From: Jiangella aurantiaca | GTDB lineage: Bacteria; Actinomycetota; Actinomycetes; Jiangellales; Jiangellaceae | Direction: 5' to 3' | Length of the DNA: 64,000 nucleotides | Assembly: GCF_004349105.1 (NCBI RefSeq) | Contig: NZ_SMLB01000001.1 | Location: 62,001 to 126,000, forward strand | Shown: positions 49,581-58,903 of the stretch, in pieces | Numbering within the stretch: the stretch's first letter is position 1 | How the letters are laid out: each line of letters opens with the position of its first letter | Made by a program: the position numbers and the translations under genes | The notes under the pieces: generated by a model | What the model was told of the DNA's origin: nothing | The model's input: only the letters and a program-made list of their open reading frames with translations | Databases searched by the model: none

Positions 49581-51749
49581 TCACAGCCCAGACGCCGGGT
49601 CGAGCTTGGCGCGCGGCGAGCAGGCGACGGTGAAGCCGGAGCCGGTGCTCAGGTGGTACCGCCACTGCGATTCGCCGCTGCCTCTGCCGCAGCGGCCGCG
49701 GTAGCCGAGGTCCGCGTCGCCGTCGCCGTCGACGTCGCCGACCGAGAGGCCGAAATGGGCGGTCGACCCGTCGGCCTCGGGCCAGAACGCGGCGCCCCAG
49801 CTGCGCACCGTGAAGCCGTTCTCGCCGCTGACGTGCATCCGGAAGCACGGCTCGCCTCCGCGCGGCCCGCACGCGCCGCGGTAGGCGACGTCGTCGCGGC
49901 CGTCGCCGCTGAAGTCGGCCACGAGCAGCCCGTACACGTCCGTCTCGGTCGTCCAGGCGGCGTCGTCGCCCCAGGAGGCAGCCTGGAAGGCCTCGCCGTC
50001 GCTGCCCAGCATGCGCCAGCACGGTTCGCCGGGCTGGCCGCAGGCGCCCCGGTAGAGGAGGTCGTCGCGGGCGTCGCCGTCGAAGTCGCCGACCTGGACG
50101 CCGAACCGGGTGGTCTCGTCCGTGGTCGGCCCGAGCCGCGCCCACGGCCGCGGCGGCGCGAACCCGTCGTCGCCGGCCAGCGCGACCCGCCAGCAGTTCC
50201 CCTGGTCGCGGCAGGTGCCGGCCCAGGCGAGGTCGTCGCGGCCGTCGCCGTCGAAGTCGCCGACCTCGACGCCGAGCCGCGCGGCCAGCTGGGCGCCGCC
50301 GACGTGCGCCGGCCACCGCTCGATCTGGACGCCGTTGCCCGCGCTCAGGTGGGCCCGCCAGTACGGGTCGTCGCCGTCGTCGCGGACCAGCTGCACGAAG
50401 TCCTCGCGGCCGTCGCCGTCGAAGTCGCCGCGCTGCACCCCGGCGAACGGCTCCTCCCACTCCGGTGCGGCGCCGCAGTCGGTGGTCCGGACCGAGCCGA
50501 GGTGGGAGATCAGCGCGGCCTGGTTGTTGCCCTGCACGCAGAACGCGGCCGCCCGGTCGGTGGAGACGGAGATCAGCCCGCCGTCGACGAACGCGTTGCC
50601 GCCGATGAACACGTCGCTCTCCGGCGTGCCCTGCGCGCCGAGGATCTCCGCGTCGCGCCAGTACGTCACGCCGCAGTAGTGCCGGCAGCCGGTCGCGCCG
50701 CGCATGTCGATGGTGTTGTCGCGCAGCGACACCCGGCGGAACACCTCGGGCATGTGCGTGCTGGCGTAGACGTAGCTGAGGATGCCCGACGAGCGCAGCC
50801 GGTTGCCGACGACGAACGTGTCGGTCTGGTTGCGCAGCTTCATCGAGCCGCCGGCCGGCGAGGCGTCCCAGCCGTCGGCGCGGTTGCCGACGATCGACAG
50901 CCGCCGGCTGCCCCACGCGTACAGGCCGTGGTCCTGGCAGAACTTGCACCCGGCCGGCGCGCCGATACCGGGCGTGCGCCGCCACACGTTCCCGTCGACG
51001 ACGACCTCGTCGTTGCCCGTGCCGGTCGCGAGGTCATGACCCCAGAAGTTGATCGCGGTGCGGAACCAGCCGTCGGGCACGGCCGGGTCGAGGTCAGCGG
51101 TGGTGCCGAACCAGGAGTCCTTGACGACGGTGTACCGGGTGCTGTCGGCGACCACGCCGCGGCCGGGGTGCGCGCTGTCGCGGAGGAACTCGCAGCCGTC
51201 GACCGTCACCCCGCTGGTGTGCCGGAGCAGCACGTGCGCGACGCCCCACTCGCTGCCGAGCGGCCCGTTGCGGAACGTGCAGTCGCGCAGCGTCACGTCG
51301 GCGACGGACTCGAAGTCGTCCGAGCCGTTCAGCTCCAGACGGACGTTGTCGAACTCCAGCCCGCCGATCGTGACGTCGCGGAGCCGGTCGTGGGCGAGGG
51401 TGACGCCGTCCTCGCCGGAACCGCGCAGCACCACCCGCGCGCCGTCGGCGGCCACGTAGTTGCGCTCCGACGCGAACCGGACCGAACGGTCCAGCTCGTA
51501 CACGCCCGCCGGGAAGACGACCGTCTGGCCGGGGTCGGACGCGTCGATCGCGGCCTGGATGGCGGCGGCGTCGTCCCGGCCGGAGGCGAGGAAGACGCCG
51601 ACGTCGACGGTCTTGGAGGCGGGCCGGCGGACGTCGCGCGGCGCATCGGACGCATCGCCAGGTCCACCGCCGGGCCAGCCGGGCGACCAGCCCGTGAGAA
51701 GGGCCGCCGCCAGCACCGTCGCCACGATGACGCCGATCCCACGCCGCAA
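49581..51749 (-). CDS. Exported right-handed beta-helix protein with FG-GAP repeats
   Basis: A 722-aa protein with an N-terminal hydrophobic signal (IVATVLAAALLTG). A pectate-lyase-like parallel beta-helix (about 45-430) opens GVFLASGRDDAAAIQAAIDA and VVFPAGVYELD, followed by rungs such as VTIGGLEFDNV and VTLRDCTFRN. The C-terminal part has five calcium-binding FG-GAP units (GDFDGDGRDDLAWAG, GDVDGDGDADLGYRG) with paired Cys. Start TTG 51749 has GGGAGGA upstream. It could be a polysaccharide lyase, hydrolase or binder acting on the wall glycan; no catalytic residues could be assigned. Convergent repeats lie downstream. Confidence 0.8.
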   Translation of the reverse strand: MRRGIGVIVATVLAAALLTGWSPGWPGGGPGDASDAPRDVRRPASKTVDVGVFLASGRDDAAAIQAAIDASDPGQTVVFPAGVYELDRSVRFASERNYVAADGARVVLRGSGEDGVTLAHDRLRDVTIGGLEFDNVRLELNGSDDFESVADVTLRDCTFRNGPLGSEWGVAHVLLRHTSGVTVDGCEFLRDSAHPGRGVVADSTRYTVVKDSWFGTTADLDPAVPDGWFRTAINFWGHDLATGTGNDEVVVDGNVWRRTPGIGAPAGCKFCQDHGLYAWGSRRLSIVGNRADGWDASPAGGSMKLRNQTDTFVVGNRLRSSGILSYVYASTHMPEVFRRVSLRDNTIDMRGATGCRHYCGVTYWRDAEILGAQGTPESDVFIGGNAFVDGGLISVSTDRAAAFCVQGNNQAALISHLGSVRTTDCGAAPEWEEPFAGVQRGDFDGDGREDFVQLVRDDGDDPYWRAHLSAGNGVQIERWPAHVGGAQLAARLGVEVGDFDGDGRDDLAWAGTCRDQGNCWRVALAGDDGFAPPRPWARLGPTTDETTRFGVQVGDFDGDARDDLLYRGACGQPGEPCWRMLGSDGEAFQAASWGDDAAWTTETDVYGLLVADFSGDGRDDVAYRGACGPRGGEPCFRMHVSGENGFTVRSWGAAFWPEADGSTAHFGLSVGDVDGDGDADLGYRGRCGRGSGESQWRYHLSTGSGFTVACSPRAKLDPASGL

Positions 51750-51834
51750 GTCCTCGAATCCTCCCGATCCACCACAGGTCGACTTCGAGTATCCCCCGGA
51801 CCGGACCGCTTCAACCGTGCGGACGGCCCGTGGG

Positions 51835-52809
51835 TCAGCGGTTCTTCAGCGGCTCCCACCACGACCGCTGGTCGCGGTACCAGGCCACGGTCTGCGCCAG
51901 ACCCGACGCGAAGTCCTGCCGCGGCGCGTACCCCAGCTCGGCGCGGATCTTGCCGTCGTCGACGGAGTAGCGACGGTCGTGCGCGAGGCGGTCCTCGACG
52001 TGGTCGACGCGGCTCCAGTCGGCGCCGCACGCCTCCAGCAGCAGGCCGGTGAGCTCCTTGTTCGTCAGCTCGCGGCCGCCGCCGATGTTGTAGATCTCGC
52101 CGGACCGCCCGGCCGACCGGACCAGCTCGATGCCCTGGCAGTGGTCGTCGACGTGCAGCCAGTCGCGCACGTTGAGGCCGTCGCCGTACAGCGGCACGTT
52201 CAGCCCGTCGAGCAGGTTCGTCACGAACAGCGGGATGACCTTCTCGGGGTACTGGTACGGCCCGTAGTTGTTGGAGCAGCGGGTCACCGAGACCGGCACG
52301 CCGTGGGTGCGGTGGTAGGCCAGCGCGACGAGGTCGCTGCCGGCCTTGCTGGCGCTGTACGGCGAGTTGGGCGCCAGGACGTGGTCCTCGGTCCAGGAGC
52401 CTGACTCGATGGAGCCGTAGACCTCGTCGGTGGAGACGTGGACGAACCGCTCGACGCCGTGCCGCCGGGCCGCGTCGAGCAGTGTCTGCGTGCCGACCAC
52501 GTTGGTCTGGACGAACGCGGCCGCGCCCTGGATGGAGCGGTCGACGTGGCTCTCGGCGGCGAAGTGGACGACCTGGTCGCACTCGGCCAGCAGTTCGTCG
52601 ACGAGGCCGGCGTCGAGGATGTCGCCCTTGACGAAGGTGAACCGCGGATGGTCGGTGACCGGTTCGAGGTTGGCGGGGTTGCCGGCGTAGGTCAGCTTGT
52701 CCATCACGACGACGTCGGCGCCGTCGAGACAGGGGTACGCGCCGGACAGCGCCTGACGGACATAGTGCGAGCCGATGAAGCCGGCACCGCCAGTGATCAA
52801 CAGCCGCAT
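51835..52809 (-). CDS. rmlB: dTDP-glucose 4,6-dehydratase
   Basis: Second step of dTDP-L-rhamnose synthesis. The 324-aa SDR protein has NAD motif TGGAGFIGSH, FAAESHVDRSI, the catalytic STDEVYG with Asp-Glu pair, YSASKAG with Tyr/Lys, and RCSNNYGPYQYPEKVIPLF. The Shine-Dalgarno AGGAGGGG lies 5 nt before ATG 52809, one of the strongest in the window. Divergent from rmlA with a 48-bp shared control region. Confidence 0.96.
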   Translation of the reverse strand: MRLLITGGAGFIGSHYVRQALSGAYPCLDGADVVVMDKLTYAGNPANLEPVTDHPRFTFVKGDILDAGLVDELLAECDQVVHFAAESHVDRSIQGAAAFVQTNVVGTQTLLDAARRHGVERFVHVSTDEVYGSIESGSWTEDHVLAPNSPYSASKAGSDLVALAYHRTHGVPVSVTRCSNNYGPYQYPEKVIPLFVTNLLDGLNVPLYGDGLNVRDWLHVDDHCQGIELVRSAGRSGEIYNIGGGRELTNKELTGLLLEACGADWSRVDHVEDRLAHDRRYSVDDGKIRAELGYAPRQDFASGLAQTVAWYRDQRSWWEPLKNR

Positions 52810-52843
52810 CTCGTCCCCTCCTGGAGCGGTCGCTTTCGCGGGC

Positions 52844-52849
52844 TATCGT
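52844..52849 (+). promoter_or_regulatory. -10 box of rmlA
   Basis: TATCGT ends 8 nt before ATG 52858, and no Shine-Dalgarno is present, so rmlA may be translated from a leaderless or near-leaderless transcript. Confidence 0.45.
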
Positions 52850-52857
52850 AGGCGCTC

Positions 52858-53844
52858 ATGCGAGGAATCATCCTGGCGGGCGGCTCGGGAACACGGCTGC
52901 ATCCGCTCACGGTGGCGGTGAGCAAGCAGATGCTGCCGGTCTACGACAAACCGATGATCTACTACCCGCTGACGACGCTGATGATGGCCGGCATCCGCGA
53001 CATCCTCGTCATCACCACGCCGCGGGACGCCGATCAGTTCGCCACGTTGCTCGGCGACGGCTCCGATCTGGGGCTGTCCATCTCCTACGCCCAGCAGCCC
53101 AGTCCCGAGGGCCTGGCGCAGGCGTTCGTCATCGGCGCCGAGTTCGTCGGCTCCGAGCACGTCGCGCTCGTCCTCGGCGACAACATCTTCTACGGTGGCG
53201 GGCTCGGCACCCAGCTGCGCAAATACGCCGAGGTCGACGGGGGGTTGGTTTTCGCCTACCACGTCGCCGACCCCACCGCGTACGGCGTCGTCGAGTTCGA
53301 CGCCGACGGCCGGGCGGTCAGCCTGGAGGAGAAGCCGGCGAAGCCGCGCAGTAGCTTCGCCGTACCCGGCCTCTACTTCTACGACAGCGACGTCGTCGAG
53401 ATCGCCCGCGGGCTGAAGCCGTCGGCTCGCGGCGAGCTGGAGATCACCGACGTGAACCGCACCTACCTCGATCGCGGCTCGCTGCACGTCGAGGTGCTGC
53501 CGCGCGGCACCGCCTGGCTCGACACCGGCACGTTCGACAACCTCATGGCCGCCGGCGAGTACGTCCGCGTCATCGAGGCGCGGCAGGGCCAGAAGATCGG
53601 CTGCCCCGAGGAGGTGGCCTGGCGCATGGGCTTCATCGACGACGACCAGCTGCGGGCCCGTGGCGAGGCGCTGGCGAAGTCCGGCTACGGCGACTACCTC
53701 ATCGGGCTGCTCGACGGGGAGCGGCCCAGGGAGGCTCATGCGGCACCGACGGCGACGCGGGGCCGGAGGTCCCGCCGAGTCGTCGGTCGAGACCACTTGC
53801 CGAATGGTGTGAATGAGGTGTCGCCGCATGAGCCGACCGACTGA
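52858..53844 (+). CDS. rmlA: Glucose-1-phosphate thymidylyltransferase
   Basis: Joins dTTP and glucose-1-phosphate to give dTDP-glucose. The nucleotidyltransferase motif [66 protein letters not shown] and [14 protein letters not shown] are intact. The usual end ([10 protein letters not shown]) is followed by an extra tail of about 40 residues rich in Arg and charged residues, which runs 17 nt into rmlC. The tail could be a late loss of the original stop. Confidence 0.95.
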   Translation: MRGIILAGGSGTRLHPLTVAVSKQMLPVYDKPMIYYPLTTLMMAGIRDILVITTPRDADQFATLLGDGSDLGLSISYAQQPSPEGLAQAFVIGAEFVGSEHVALVLGDNIFYGGGLGTQLRKYAEVDGGLVFAYHVADPTAYGVVEFDADGRAVSLEEKPAKPRSSFAVPGLYFYDSDVVEIARGLKPSARGELEITDVNRTYLDRGSLHVEVLPRGTAWLDTGTFDNLMAAGEYVRVIEARQGQKIGCPEEVAWRMGFIDDDQLRARGEALAKSGYGDYLIGLLDGERPREAHAAPTATRGRRSRRVVGRDHLPNGVNEVSPHEPTD

Positions 53845-54484
53845 TGTCATGAGCCCGAAGATCGAGCCGCTGTCCGTGCCCGGCTCGTGGATGGTGACGC
53901 CGCAGCAGTTCGGCGACGCCCGCGGCGTCTTCCTCGAGTCGTTCCGCGGCGACCTGCTCGCCCCGCACGTCGGTCACCGGCCGGACATCGTCCAGACCAA
54001 CCTGTCCGTGTCGGCCGCCGGCGTGCTGCGCGGCCTGCACTTCGCCGACGTCCCGCCCAGCCAGGCCAAGTACGTCACCTGCGTGAGCGGTGCCGTCCTC
54101 GACGTCGTGGTCGACATCCGGGTCGGCTCGCCGACGTTCGGCCGCTGGGAATCGGTGCTGCTCGACGACGCCGACCGGCGGGCCGTGTACGTGGCGGAGG
54201 GGCTCGGGCACGCGTTCCTGTCGCTGGCCGACGACTCCGCTGTCTTGTACCTGTGCACGGCCCCGTACGCGCCCGGCCGCGAGCACGGGATCGACCCGCT
54301 CGACCCCGAGCTGGGCATCGACTGGCCGGCGACCGCCCGCGACGGCCGGCCGATCACTCCGGTCCTGTCCGACAAGGACCGCGCGGCGCCGTCGCTGGCC
54401 GAGGCGCGCGAAGCGGGCCTGCTGCCCGACTACGCCGCCACCCTGGAGTTCTACGCCTCGCTCGCGGCGCGGTCGCGCCCCTGA
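53828..54484 (+). CDS. rmlC: dTDP-4-dehydrorhamnose 3,5-epimerase
   Basis: Epimerises the 4-keto-6-deoxyglucose intermediate. It is a 218-aa cupin. Motifs are [31 protein letters not shown] with the catalytic His, [20 protein letters not shown], and the [19 protein letters not shown] segment. ATG 53828 is preferred because GAGGTG lies 7 nt upstream; it overlaps rmlA by 17 nt. ATG 53849, 4 nt after the rmlA stop, is an alternative. Confidence 0.94.
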   Translation: MSRPTDVMSPKIEPLSVPGSWMVTPQQFGDARGVFLESFRGDLLAPHVGHRPDIVQTNLSVSAAGVLRGLHFADVPPSQAKYVTCVSGAVLDVVVDIRVGSPTFGRWESVLLDDADRRAVYVAEGLGHAFLSLADDSAVLYLCTAPYAPGREHGIDPLDPELGIDWPATARDGRPITPVLSDKDRAAPSLAEAREAGLLPDYAATLEFYASLAARSRP

Positions 54485-54622
54485 GCCAGGCAACCCGGCG
54501 GCCCCGCGGCGCGTCTTTCCTGACGAGGGGAACCGCTGGCGACAGGGTTCACCGGGGGGCCGGGGCGCCCGTGACGTCCGAGAAATCGAGTCGAAACGGG
54601 ACGCGCCGGAACCGCCCGTAGT

Positions 54623-54646
54623 GTCCGCCGCCAGAACGCGGCGGAC
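54623..54646 (+). promoter_or_regulatory. Hairpin just upstream of the giant GT ribosome-binding site
   Basis: GTCCGCCGC and GCGGCGGAC form a perfect 9-bp stem with loop CAGAAC, extendable by CCGT/ACGG. It ends 7 nt before GGAAGG, the likely Shine-Dalgarno of TTG 54668, within a 183-bp gap. It could be a terminator for rmlAC, an operator or a translational control stem. Confidence 0.5.
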
Positions 54647-54667
54647 AGCACGGGAAGGTGGCCGGCC

Positions 54668-57600
54668 TTGGGCACAGTCAGCAGGATCGGGCGGTTGCCC
54701 CGGCGGGTGCGGTCGGGCCTCATCCGGCGGCGGGTCGCGCTGGGCGCCGGGGTCCGGGCTTACCGCAGCCGGGTCAGCCGGCCGCTCGGACCCTGGCCGC
54801 CGCGGCGGCCGGTCCTCGCCGAGCCGGTCGAGGAGCTCCTCACCTGGAACGTGCTGGACCGGGACTTCTACGCCGCCCAGTCAGGCAAGGAGTTCGCCGA
54901 CGACACCGTCGCGGCCCGGCACTACCTACGCTGGGGGCTGCAGCGAGGGCTCTCGCCGCACCCGCTGTACGAGCCGGAGTTCCACGACCCGAAGTACCGG
55001 GCACGCAAGGGCGTCGACCCGTTCCTCCGAGCCCGCCGGGCCACGACCGGCGCACTGGGACCGCTGTTCGACGTCGCGACGTATCTCGACCAGCATCCGG
55101 AGGCGGTCGAGCACCCCGGCGGTGCGCTTGGCCACTTCCTCTCCTGGGCGACGCCGGAGACACCGCTACCGGTGCGGCCGGACCACGTCGGCGCCGTGCC
55201 GACGCTGGCCGCCGTCCGCGACCGGGCGATCGCGGCCGCCCGACGATGGCGCGAGCAGCACACCACCGGCCACGGCACCCGGCTGACCGACGACTTCGAC
55301 GCGGCCGCCGAGCGGGACTGGATCACCCGGGTGTCCCGGCTGCCGCTGCCCGTCGCCGGGGACGAGCCGCTGGTCAGCGTCGTCATCGCGGTGCGGAACC
55401 GGCCGGCGCAGATCCGGGCGGCGGTCGCGTCGGTGCTCGGGCAGAGCCTGCGCGACCTCGAGCTGATCGTCGTCGACGACGGGTCGTCCGACGAGACGCC
55501 CGAAGTGCTGCACGAGCTGGCCGGCCGTGACTACCGGGTCCGGGTGCTCGCCGGGCCGTGGCGCGGGGTGTGCGCCGCCAGGAACACCGGGATCGCGGCG
55601 GCGCGCGGTCGCTACGTCGCCTTCCTGGACTCGGACGACGTGTACCGCCCGCGGTTCCTGGAACTGGCGGTGAAGGCGATGGCCGGCGACGGACTGCGCG
55701 CCGTGCACGCCGTCCTCGATCACGGCCCGGGTGCGTCACCGCGGTATCTCGCCTTCGACGGCACCCACGACCACCTGCTGGTCAAGAACCACGTGAACAT
55801 GATCTCGCTGGTCGTGGAGCGCTCCTTGCTCACGGCGATCGGCGGGTTCGACGAGTCGCTGCGCCGCTGGGTCGACCACGATCTGGTCATCCGGATCGCC
55901 CGCGAGACGCCGTTGCGGCTGCTGCCGTTCGTCGGCGGGGCAGCGGGCGGGACGGCCACGAGCAAGGACCGGATCACCCTGACGGAGGCGCCCGGCTGGG
56001 AGTACGTCGTGCTGGCCAAGCACCACGTGGACTGGTCCGCCGTCGCCGACGGGCTGGCCGGGCGGGTGCCGGGACGCGTGTCGGTGCTGATCCCGACGTT
56101 CCAGGACTGGCGGATGACGACGGACGCGGTGACGTCGGTGCTGGCCGCCGCCGCGGTGGAGGGCGACGACGTCGAGGTCGTCGTGGTCGACAACGGGTCG
56201 CGGCGGGCGGTGTCGGCGATCCTGGCGGCGCGGTTCGCGGCGACGCCGGAGGTGACGGTGGTGCGTGCGGCCCGGAACCTCAACTTCGCGCTCGGCTCGA
56301 ACCTGGCGTTCGCGCACTCGACGGGCTCGACCGTGGTCTTCCTCAACAACGACACCGTCGTGCGGCCTGGCTGGCTGCGGCCGCTCGTGGACGCGCTCGC
56401 CGACGACGCCGTCGCCGGGGCCCAGCCGCTCCTGGTGTACCCCGACGGGACGATCCAGTCGGCCGGCACGGTGTTCGCCGGCGGCGACAGCTTCCCGCAC
56501 GCGTTCCTGGCACACCACCCGATGGAGGACGCGCAGGCGCTCGGCACGATGACTGGCTTCACCGCAGTCACGGCCGCTGCCCTGGCCATGCGGGCTACCG
56601 ATGTCGTCGCGCTGCGCGGCTTCGACCCGATGTTCATCAACGGCTGCGAGGACGTCGACCTGTGCCTGCGCGCCGGCGCCGAGCTGGGCCGGCGGTTCGC
56701 GGTCGTCACCGCGTCCGTCGTCGAGCACCTCGAGAGCAAGACACCGGGCCGGTCCGCCTTCGGCGGGGCGAACCGGCAGCAGTTCGCGGCGCGGTGGGCC
56801 GGTCGGTTGCCGGCCCCGGAGCTGGACCGGTACGAGGCGGCCGGGTTCGCGGTGGCGCACCTGCAGCCCGGTGTGGTCGACCCGGCCGGACTGCGGACGG
56901 CGCTGCCGGTGCTGGTCCGCCCGTCGCGCGCCTCGGTCGCCGCCGTCGACGAGCGGCCCCCCGAGCTGCGGTGGGCGCTCAAGATCGGCGCGCATGCCGG
57001 GCCGCGCGGCGACACGTGGGGCGACGTGCACTTCGCCCGCGACCTCGCGGCCGCGCTGCGCCGGCTCGGCCAGCAGGTCGTCGTGGACCGGCGGCTGGCC
57101 TTCGAACGCCCCACCGGTTACCTCGACGATGTCACGCTCACGCTGCGTGGCCTCGAGCCCTACGCGCCCGGCCCCGGCCGGACCAACCTGCTCTGGGTGA
57201 TCAGCCATCCGGACGCGGTGACCGCTGAGGAGGCACGCCGCTACGACGCGGTGTTCGCGGCGTCCGTGCCGTGGGCGGCCTCGGTGTCCGAGCAGTGGGC
57301 CCTGGACGTGCGGCCGCTGCTGCAGGCAACGGAGCCGTCCCGGTTCCAGCCGGGGACGTCCGCTGCGTCGGCCGGTCCGGTGCTGTTCCTCGGCTCCGGC
57401 CGGCGCGGCGAGGTCCGGCCGATCGTCCGCGACGCCATCCAGGCCGGCGTCGACCTGCACGTCTACGGGTTGAACTGGCGTGACGAGATCCCGGCGCGGT
57501 ACCTGCGCGGTGAGTACCTGGCCAACGACGCGGCTGGTGCGGCGTACGAACAGGCCCGCGTGGTGCTCAACGACCACTGGGCGGACATGCGGGCGCACGG

Positions 57601-57877
57601 CTTCGTGTCGAACCGGGTCTTCGACGCGGTGGCGGCGGGCGGGCGAGTGATCAGCGATCCGGTCGAGGGCCTGACCGAGCTGTTCGGGCCGGCCGTGCGG
57701 ACGTACTCGTCGCCGGAGGAGCTGGCGGCGCTGTGCGCGCTGGAGCCCGAGGAGTTCTGCCCGCCGGAGGCGCTGAAGCTGGTGTCCGAGGAGGTCCGGA
57801 CGGTGCACTCGTTCGACGCCCGCGCCCGGGTGCTCCTGGACGCCGCGCTGGCCGCCCGCGCCCGGACCGCGGTCTAG
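54668..57877 (+). CDS. Giant multidomain glycosyltransferase (SPHPL repeats, two GT2, C-terminal GT1-like)
   Basis: A 1069-aa cytoplasmic enzyme. The N-terminal 60-165 carries short repeats of the type HYLRWGLQRGLSPHPLYEPE, seen before GT2 modules in rhamnan-type synthases. First GT2 about 235-460: VSVVIAVRNRPAQIRAAVAS, VVDDGSSDET, AFLDSDDVY. Second GT2 about 475-700: VSVLIPTFQDWRMTTD, VVVDNGS, FLNNDTVVRPGWL. The C-terminal part (about 760-1060) resembles CgeB/GT1: LLWVISHPDAVT, FLGSGRRGEVRP, NDHWADMRAHGFVSNRVFDA. TTG 54668 has GGAAGG upstream. Position between rmlC and rmlD suggests rhamnose transfer (inference). Confidence 0.85.
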   Translation: MGTVSRIGRLPRRVRSGLIRRRVALGAGVRAYRSRVSRPLGPWPPRRPVLAEPVEELLTWNVLDRDFYAAQSGKEFADDTVAARHYLRWGLQRGLSPHPLYEPEFHDPKYRARKGVDPFLRARRATTGALGPLFDVATYLDQHPEAVEHPGGALGHFLSWATPETPLPVRPDHVGAVPTLAAVRDRAIAAARRWREQHTTGHGTRLTDDFDAAAERDWITRVSRLPLPVAGDEPLVSVVIAVRNRPAQIRAAVASVLGQSLRDLELIVVDDGSSDETPEVLHELAGRDYRVRVLAGPWRGVCAARNTGIAAARGRYVAFLDSDDVYRPRFLELAVKAMAGDGLRAVHAVLDHGPGASPRYLAFDGTHDHLLVKNHVNMISLVVERSLLTAIGGFDESLRRWVDHDLVIRIARETPLRLLPFVGGAAGGTATSKDRITLTEAPGWEYVVLAKHHVDWSAVADGLAGRVPGRVSVLIPTFQDWRMTTDAVTSVLAAAAVEGDDVEVVVVDNGSRRAVSAILAARFAATPEVTVVRAARNLNFALGSNLAFAHSTGSTVVFLNNDTVVRPGWLRPLVDALADDAVAGAQPLLVYPDGTIQSAGTVFAGGDSFPHAFLAHHPMEDAQALGTMTGFTAVTAAALAMRATDVVALRGFDPMFINGCEDVDLCLRAGAELGRRFAVVTASVVEHLESKTPGRSAFGGANRQQFAARWAGRLPAPELDRYEAAGFAVAHLQPGVVDPAGLRTALPVLVRPSRASVAAVDERPPELRWALKIGAHAGPRGDTWGDVHFARDLAAALRRLGQQVVVDRRLAFERPTGYLDDVTLTLRGLEPYAPGPGRTNLLWVISHPDAVTAEEARRYDAVFAASVPWAASVSEQWALDVRPLLQATEPSRFQPGTSAASAGPVLFLGSGRRGEVRPIVRDAIQAGVDLHVYGLNWRDEIPARYLRGEYLANDAAGAAYEQARVVLNDHWADMRAHGFVSNRVFDAVAAGGRVISDPVEGLTELFGPAVRTYSSPEELAALCALEPEEFCPPEALKLVSEEVRTVHSFDARARVLLDAALAARARTAV

Positions 57878-58722
57878 CCGTGGGGGAGGACGACGGGGGC
57901 GGCGGCGGCCAGCGCCCCCTCCCAGGGGCGCAGTGGCGGCAGGCCGGCGCGGGTCCAGCCGGCGTGGCCGAGGACGGAGTACGCGGGCCGCGGCGCCGGG
58001 CGCGGGAACTTGTCCGTGGTGGTGGGCCGGACCCGCGCGGGGTCGAGGCCGAGATGCGCGAATACCGCGCGGGCCAGGCCGAACCACGTCGTCTCGCCGC
58101 TGTTCGTCGCGTGGTAGATGCCGGCCGGCGCGTCGGCTCGGACGATCTCGACCAGCCGCGTCGCGACGTCCATCGACCACGTCGGCTGGCCGCGCTGGTC
58201 GTCGACGACGTCGAGGAACTCGCGGGCCGCCGAGAGCCGGGCCATCGTCGCGACGAAGTTGCCGCCGTGTTCGCCGTACAGCCACGCGGTGCGGACGACG
58301 TAGCCGGCGTCCGGCAGTGCCGACAGCACCGCCCGCTCGCCGGCCAGCTTGCTCCGTCCGTACGCCGACCGCGGCGCCGTGGGCGCGTCCTCGGCGTAAG
58401 GCGCCGAAGCGGCGCCGTCGAAGACGTAGTCGGTGGAGACATGCACCAGCCGGGCGTCGTGCCGGGCGCACGCCGCGGCCAGGTTCGCCGGGCCGGTGCC
58501 GTTGACGGCCGTCGCCTCCGCCTCGGCCGTTTCGGCGCCGTCGACGTCCGTCCAGGCCGCGGTGTTGACGACGACGTCGTGACCGCGGACCGCGGCGTCG
58601 ACGGCGTCAGCGTCGGTGACGTCGAGCTGCGCGCGGCCCAGAGCCGTCACGTCGGCGCCGTCGAGCACGGCCACCACGTCGCGGCCGAGCATGCCCGCCG
58701 CGCCCGTGACCAACCACCGCAC
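57874..58722 (-). CDS. rmlD: dTDP-4-dehydrorhamnose reductase
   Basis: Final NAD(P)H-dependent reduction to dTDP-L-rhamnose. A 282-aa SDR with VTGAAGMLGRDVV, NTAAWTDVDGAE, VHVSTDYVFDG and the catalytic YGRSKLAGE. The start is GTG 58722, preceded by AGGAGGTG. It is convergent with the first giant GT (stops overlap by 4 nt) and divergent from the second. Separate from rmlBAC but completes the pathway. Confidence 0.94.
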   Translation of the reverse strand: MRWLVTGAAGMLGRDVVAVLDGADVTALGRAQLDVTDADAVDAAVRGHDVVVNTAAWTDVDGAETAEAEATAVNGTGPANLAAACARHDARLVHVSTDYVFDGAASAPYAEDAPTAPRSAYGRSKLAGERAVLSALPDAGYVVRTAWLYGEHGGNFVATMARLSAAREFLDVVDDQRGQPTWSMDVATRLVEIVRADAPAGIYHATNSGETTWFGLARAVFAHLGLDPARVRPTTTDKFPRPAPRPAYSVLGHAGWTRAGLPPLRPWEGALAAAAPVVLPHG

Positions 58723-58811
58723 TCGGCACCTCCTGTCGTCGTCGAACGTCTGGTTTCCTTTTCCCTTGCGCGACTTGCCGCCGCCGGGGGCCTGCGCGGC
58801 CGGCGCCCAGA

Positions 58812-58817
58812 TAGGAT
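58812..58817 (+). promoter_or_regulatory. -10 box of the second giant GT gene
   Basis: TAGGAT lies 86 nt before ATG 58904 in the divergent gap with rmlD; no clear -35. Confidence 0.4.
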
Positions 58818-58903
58818 ACCGAGGGTCCGAATGCGGCCGATGCACTTGGGTCCGATGGCCTGGGGCACTCTGGGTCAAGATCGTTCCCGAGGAGATTCAT
58901 CGT

